Position numbers and translations under genes: made by a program. DNA of 11,331 nucleotides, taken from contig CAMDIP010000027.1 in NCBI GenBank assembly GCA_945899335.1, forward strand, positions 1 through 11,331. The letters are read 5' to 3'. The DNA comes from Bordetella parapertussis (lineage in GTDB: Bacteria; Pseudomonadota; Gammaproteobacteria; Burkholderiales; Burkholderiaceae_C). A model generated the notes under the pieces. The model saw nothing but the letters and a program-made list of their open reading frames with translations. It did not search any database and was not told the DNA's origin. Shown here in pieces: positions 8,956-11,331 of this stretch (positions are counted from its first letter, which is position 1; every line of letters starts with the position of its first letter).

Positions 8956-10367
8956 GGAACCTCCGTGGTTTCAGAAGTTGTTGATTGGGCGTTTACCCAA
9001 GACTGAATGGTTTGCACCACACGCTCCATTCGCATGAACCGAGACCCTTTGACCAGCACTGTTGCCACCAAGGGTAATCTGGCTTGTACCTGTGCATACA
9101 CCTCATCAATAGATTGGCAATGCTTTGAATTTGAAAATACTTTGGCGGAATCGCGACTGAGTTCACCTAAGGTGATGAGATATTCAATGCCACTGGCTTG
9201 TGCATAGCGTCCAACCTCAGCATGAAATTCTGCCCCTTGTGTTCCCACTTCCCCCATGTCACCCAACACCAATAAACGGGGTTGCGGTGACTGAGCCAAA
9301 ATATTGATAGCGGCTCGTACAGAGTCGGGGTTGGCGTTGTAGCTGTCATCGATCAACACCAGTTGCCGATCTGCCCATTTGAGAAACAGCGATCGCGATC
9401 TGCCATTCACAGGTTCAAATGCAGCTATACCTTGTTCTATACAAGGCAATGGGACATTTGCGGCAACTGCACAGGCGATGGCGGCCAAAGCGTTATGCAC
9501 ATTGTGCTCACCAGCAACAGACAAGCTGGTGTTCATTCGCCCCTTAGGGGTTTGCACGCTGAGTTGCCACTGTTGCTTAGACCATTCACCATTGACCAAA
9601 TGAATGTCTGACTCTTTCGTGCTTCCAAAACACATCATCTGTTTATGGGCAGCCAGTTGTCGCCACACATCGGCGTGAGGATCATCGGTGGGGAACACCG
9701 CGATGCCATTGGACGGCAATGCGGCAATCACTTCTCCATTTTCAGCAGCAACAGCTTGCACGCTGTGCAGGAACTCTTGGTGTTCACGTTGCGCGTTATT
9801 CACCAAAGCCACATTAGGCGCAGCCAAGCTTGCGAGTTCAGCAATTTCCCCTGCGTGGTTCATTCCCAACTCGACCACAGCGCTGCGGTGGTGAGCCTGC
9901 AGTCGCAACAAAGTGAGAGGCAAACCAATGGCATTATTGAAGTTTCCGTGGGTTGCCAATGCATCCTCGCCCTGCCATGCACGCAATATGCTGGCAACCA
10001 TCTGTGTGACGGTGGTCTTGCCATTACTCCCTGTCACAGCAATCAAGGGGATTGAAAACTGAGACCGCCAAGCATGCGACAACTGTCCCAATGCTTGCAA
10101 TGTGTCGACCACCTCTAGGCCCATCAAGCCAGCTTCTTTCAAACCGTGGGTTGCAATGGCAACACCGATACCTTGGTCAGGGAGTTGGGCTAAATAGTCG
10201 TGCCCATCAAATCGATCGCCCTTTAAGGCGACAAACAGATCGCCCTTGACTAGGTTACGACTGTCGGTGTGTATGCGCGATACCAGCAGGCTTGGGTCGC
10301 CAACCAAGCGGCTGTGGGGCAGCCAAGCGTGGAGTTGCCCAAGTGAAACATGCAGGTCTTGCGTCAT
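8946..10367 (-). CDS. murF: UDP-MurNAc-tripeptide--D-alanyl-D-alanine ligase (MurF)
   Basis: MurF adds the D-Ala-D-Ala dipeptide (the DdlB product) to the UDP-MurNAc tripeptide, completing the cytoplasmic pentapeptide. It has 473 residues (E. coli 452). Seen: [18 protein letters not shown] at 33-50 with RFDGHDY next; the ATP loop [14 protein letters not shown] at 110-123; [16 protein letters not shown] at 141-156; [11 protein letters not shown] at 165-175; [11 protein letters not shown] at 189-199; [11 protein letters not shown] at 286-296; [10 protein letters not shown] at 340-349; LGDMGEVG at 368-375; and [10 protein letters not shown] at 439-448. At the position where E. coli has the functional carbamoylated lysine (AKAKGEIF), this protein reads AAENGEVI, placing Asn210 there. 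The ATG at 10367 forms an ATGA overlap with the murE stop; the in-frame ATG at 10379 only adds four residues. Its last ten bases overlap the mraY start. Confidence 0.98.
   Translation of the reverse strand: MTQDLHVSLGQLHAWLPHSRLVGDPSLLVSRIHTDSRNLVKGDLFVALKGDRFDGHDYLAQLPDQGIGVAIATHGLKEAGLMGLEVVDTLQALGQLSHAWRSQFSIPLIAVTGSNGKTTVTQMVASILRAWQGEDALATHGNFNNAIGLPLTLLRLQAHHRSAVVELGMNHAGEIAELASLAAPNVALVNNAQREHQEFLHSVQAVAAENGEVIAALPSNGIAVFPTDDPHADVWRQLAAHKQMMCFGSTKESDIHLVNGEWSKQQWQLSVQTPKGRMNTSLSVAGEHNVHNALAAIACAVAANVPLPCIEQGIAAFEPVNGRSRSLFLKWADRQLVLIDDSYNANPDSVRAAINILAQSPQPRLLVLGDMGEVGTQGAEFHAEVGRYAQASGIEYLITLGELSRDSAKVFSNSKHCQSIDEVYAQVQARLPLVATVLVKGSRFMRMERVVQTIQSWVNAQSTTSETTEVPCS
8960..8964 (-). promoter_or_regulatory. 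Ribosome binding site of mraY (decides start)
   Basis: GGAGG on the minus strand, four bases before the ATG at 8955 and inside the final codons of murF. It supports a start within murF rather than a later methionine. The murF tail here is Ser/Thr-rich and probably not under tight constraint, leaving room for the site. Confidence 0.75.
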
Positions 10368-11331
10368 GCACGGCCCCACAGACTTAATGCCGCCAATGCT
10401 TGTTTTTCATCTGAAAATGGAATTTTCACACCCTTCATTTCTTGGTAATCTTCATGCCCTTTGCCTGCGATGAGGATGACATCTTGGGGCTTGGCTTTTT
10501 CAATGGTTTGGGCAATAGCCTCTGCTCGGTCAATGCAAATGATTGCCTTTGAGAGATCGGACAATCCATCCACCATGTGCGCAATGATGTGTTGCGGTTG
10601 TTCGCTGCGAGGGTTATCACTGGTCAAAACAATCACGTCTGCACCGTCCTCTGCCGCTTTTGCCATGGGCGCTCGCTTGCTTGGATCGCGGTCGCCACCG
10701 CAGCCAAAGATGCAATGCAACTGCCCCTCACGCGCACTTGTCATGGGCCTCAAGGCTTTGAGTGCCTGCATCAAGGCATCGGGGGTATGCGCATAGTCAA
10801 TGACGACACATGGCTTTTGTGAGCCACCCAAACTTTGCATTCGACCTGGTACCGATGGCAATTGCTGGCACGCCTTGATTGCTTGTGAAAGTTCTACCCC
10901 GAGTGCACGCATTGCGGCCAAAACTCCCAGCAGGTTGAGCACATTAAATTCACCCACCAGATCGGTTTTCATGGGGTGAACTTCGTCGCCTTCCACCACT
11001 TCAAATTCCAAACCGTAATCACCGATTTGCACGAACTGAGCTCGTAGTCTTGCACCTGAACGCATTGAGATGGTCCAAACCTCTGTCAGCGTTTGTCCTT
11101 GCTCGGCTTGCAGTTGAGTAGCCAGTGCATGGCCATAGGCATCGTCAATGTTGATGATTGCTGCATGCAAATTTGGCCACGCGAACAACTTTGACTTTGC
11201 TTGCCAATAGGCAGCCATATTGCCGTGGTAATCCAAATGGTCTTGTGTGAAATTGGTGAAGATAGCGATCTTCAGTTTCGTCCCATCCAATCGATGCTCA
11301 TTCAAACCTATGGACGACGCTTCTATGGCAC
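10364..11331 (-). CDS. murE: UDP-MurNAc-tripeptide synthetase MurE, C-terminal part (5' end outside window)
   Basis: MurE adds the third peptide residue to UDP-MurNAc-L-Ala-D-Glu in the cytoplasm. The frame is open to the window edge: 321 residues, about two thirds of the usual 490-500; the N-terminal domain and ATP loop are missing. Counting from the first full codon: AIEASSIGL at 1-9, FTNFTQDHLDYHG at 24-36, QAKSKLF at 43-49 with Lys45 at the carbamoylated-lysine position, EFNVLNLLG at 127-135, IDYAHTPDAL at 178-187, FGCGGDRDPSKRAPM at 208-222, SDNPRSEQP at 237-245 and GKGHEDYQE at 289-297. The DNPR and GKGHE motifs mark the meso-diaminopimelate-adding type typical of Gram-negatives, rather than the lysine type. 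No start lies in the window; the TTG near 11305 is an internal leucine codon. The stop overlaps the murF start as ATGA. Confidence 0.97.
   Translation of the reverse strand, partial: AIEASSIGLNEHRLDGTKLKIAIFTNFTQDHLDYHGNMAAYWQAKSKLFAWPNLHAAIINIDDAYGHALATQLQAEQGQTLTEVWTISMRSGARLRAQFVQIGDYGLEFEVVEGDEVHPMKTDLVGEFNVLNLLGVLAAMRALGVELSQAIKACQQLPSVPGRMQSLGGSQKPCVVIDYAHTPDALMQALKALRPMTSAREGQLHCIFGCGGDRDPSKRAPMAKAAEDGADVIVLTSDNPRSEQPQHIIAHMVDGLSDLSKAIICIDRAEAIAQTIEKAKPQDVILIAGKGHEDYQEMKGVKIPFSDEKQALAALSLWGRA

Noticed and set aside
9645..10055. Plus-strand open frame of 136 codons opposite murF
   Set aside because: Antisense to conserved murF coding sequence, with no domain and no neighbouring plus-strand gene.
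1..11331. A novel accessory or defence system
   Set aside because: Every stretch of the minus strand is accounted for by conserved dcw genes, with only 18 non-coding bases between them. I saw no transposase, direct-repeat array, tRNA, inverted-repeat terminator or foreign-looking insert.

Overview
The window lies inside a division and cell-wall (dcw) gene cluster, read entirely from the minus strand. In transcription order (right to left) it holds murE (5' end missing), murF, mraY, murD, ftsW, murG, murC, ddlB, ftsQ and ftsA (3' end missing). Every gene was assigned from family motifs seen in its translation. I found no mobile element, CRISPR array, RNA gene, terminator or other accessory system, and no gene on the plus strand.

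The gene order is the one typical of Proteobacteria. Several details suggest a betaproteobacterium, probably of the order Burkholderiales: the MurE stretch around IEASSIG, the MurF stretch around [10 protein letters not shown], a MraY longer than the E. coli protein, and a MurD of almost 500 residues. This placement rests on remembered family patterns, not on a search. Base composition looks close to 50% GC by eye.

Right part (about 6290-11331): murE, murF and murD add meso-diaminopimelate, D-Ala-D-Ala and D-Glu to the UDP-MurNAc peptide, and mraY moves the finished pentapeptide to undecaprenyl phosphate, giving lipid I. Middle (2534-6293): ftsW encodes the septal SEDS glycan polymerase, murG makes lipid II, and murC adds L-Ala, the first residue of the peptide. 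Left part (1-2537): ddlB supplies the D-Ala-D-Ala used by MurF, ftsQ encodes the divisome scaffold protein, and ftsA the actin-like membrane tether for FtsZ. The window therefore covers nearly the whole cytoplasmic route from UDP-MurNAc to lipid II, plus three division proteins.

The packing is extreme. Six of nine junctions are four-base ATGA overlaps, one is a 10-base overlap, and only two short gaps (2 and 16 bases) are non-coding. This implies one polycistronic message with translational coupling. Promoters and the rest of the cluster (presumably mraZ, mraW, ftsL and ftsI before, ftsZ after) lie outside. The observations most worth checking are the loss of the usual carbamoylated lysine in MurF and the insertions in MurD and MraY. 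Both may be ordinary lineage traits.
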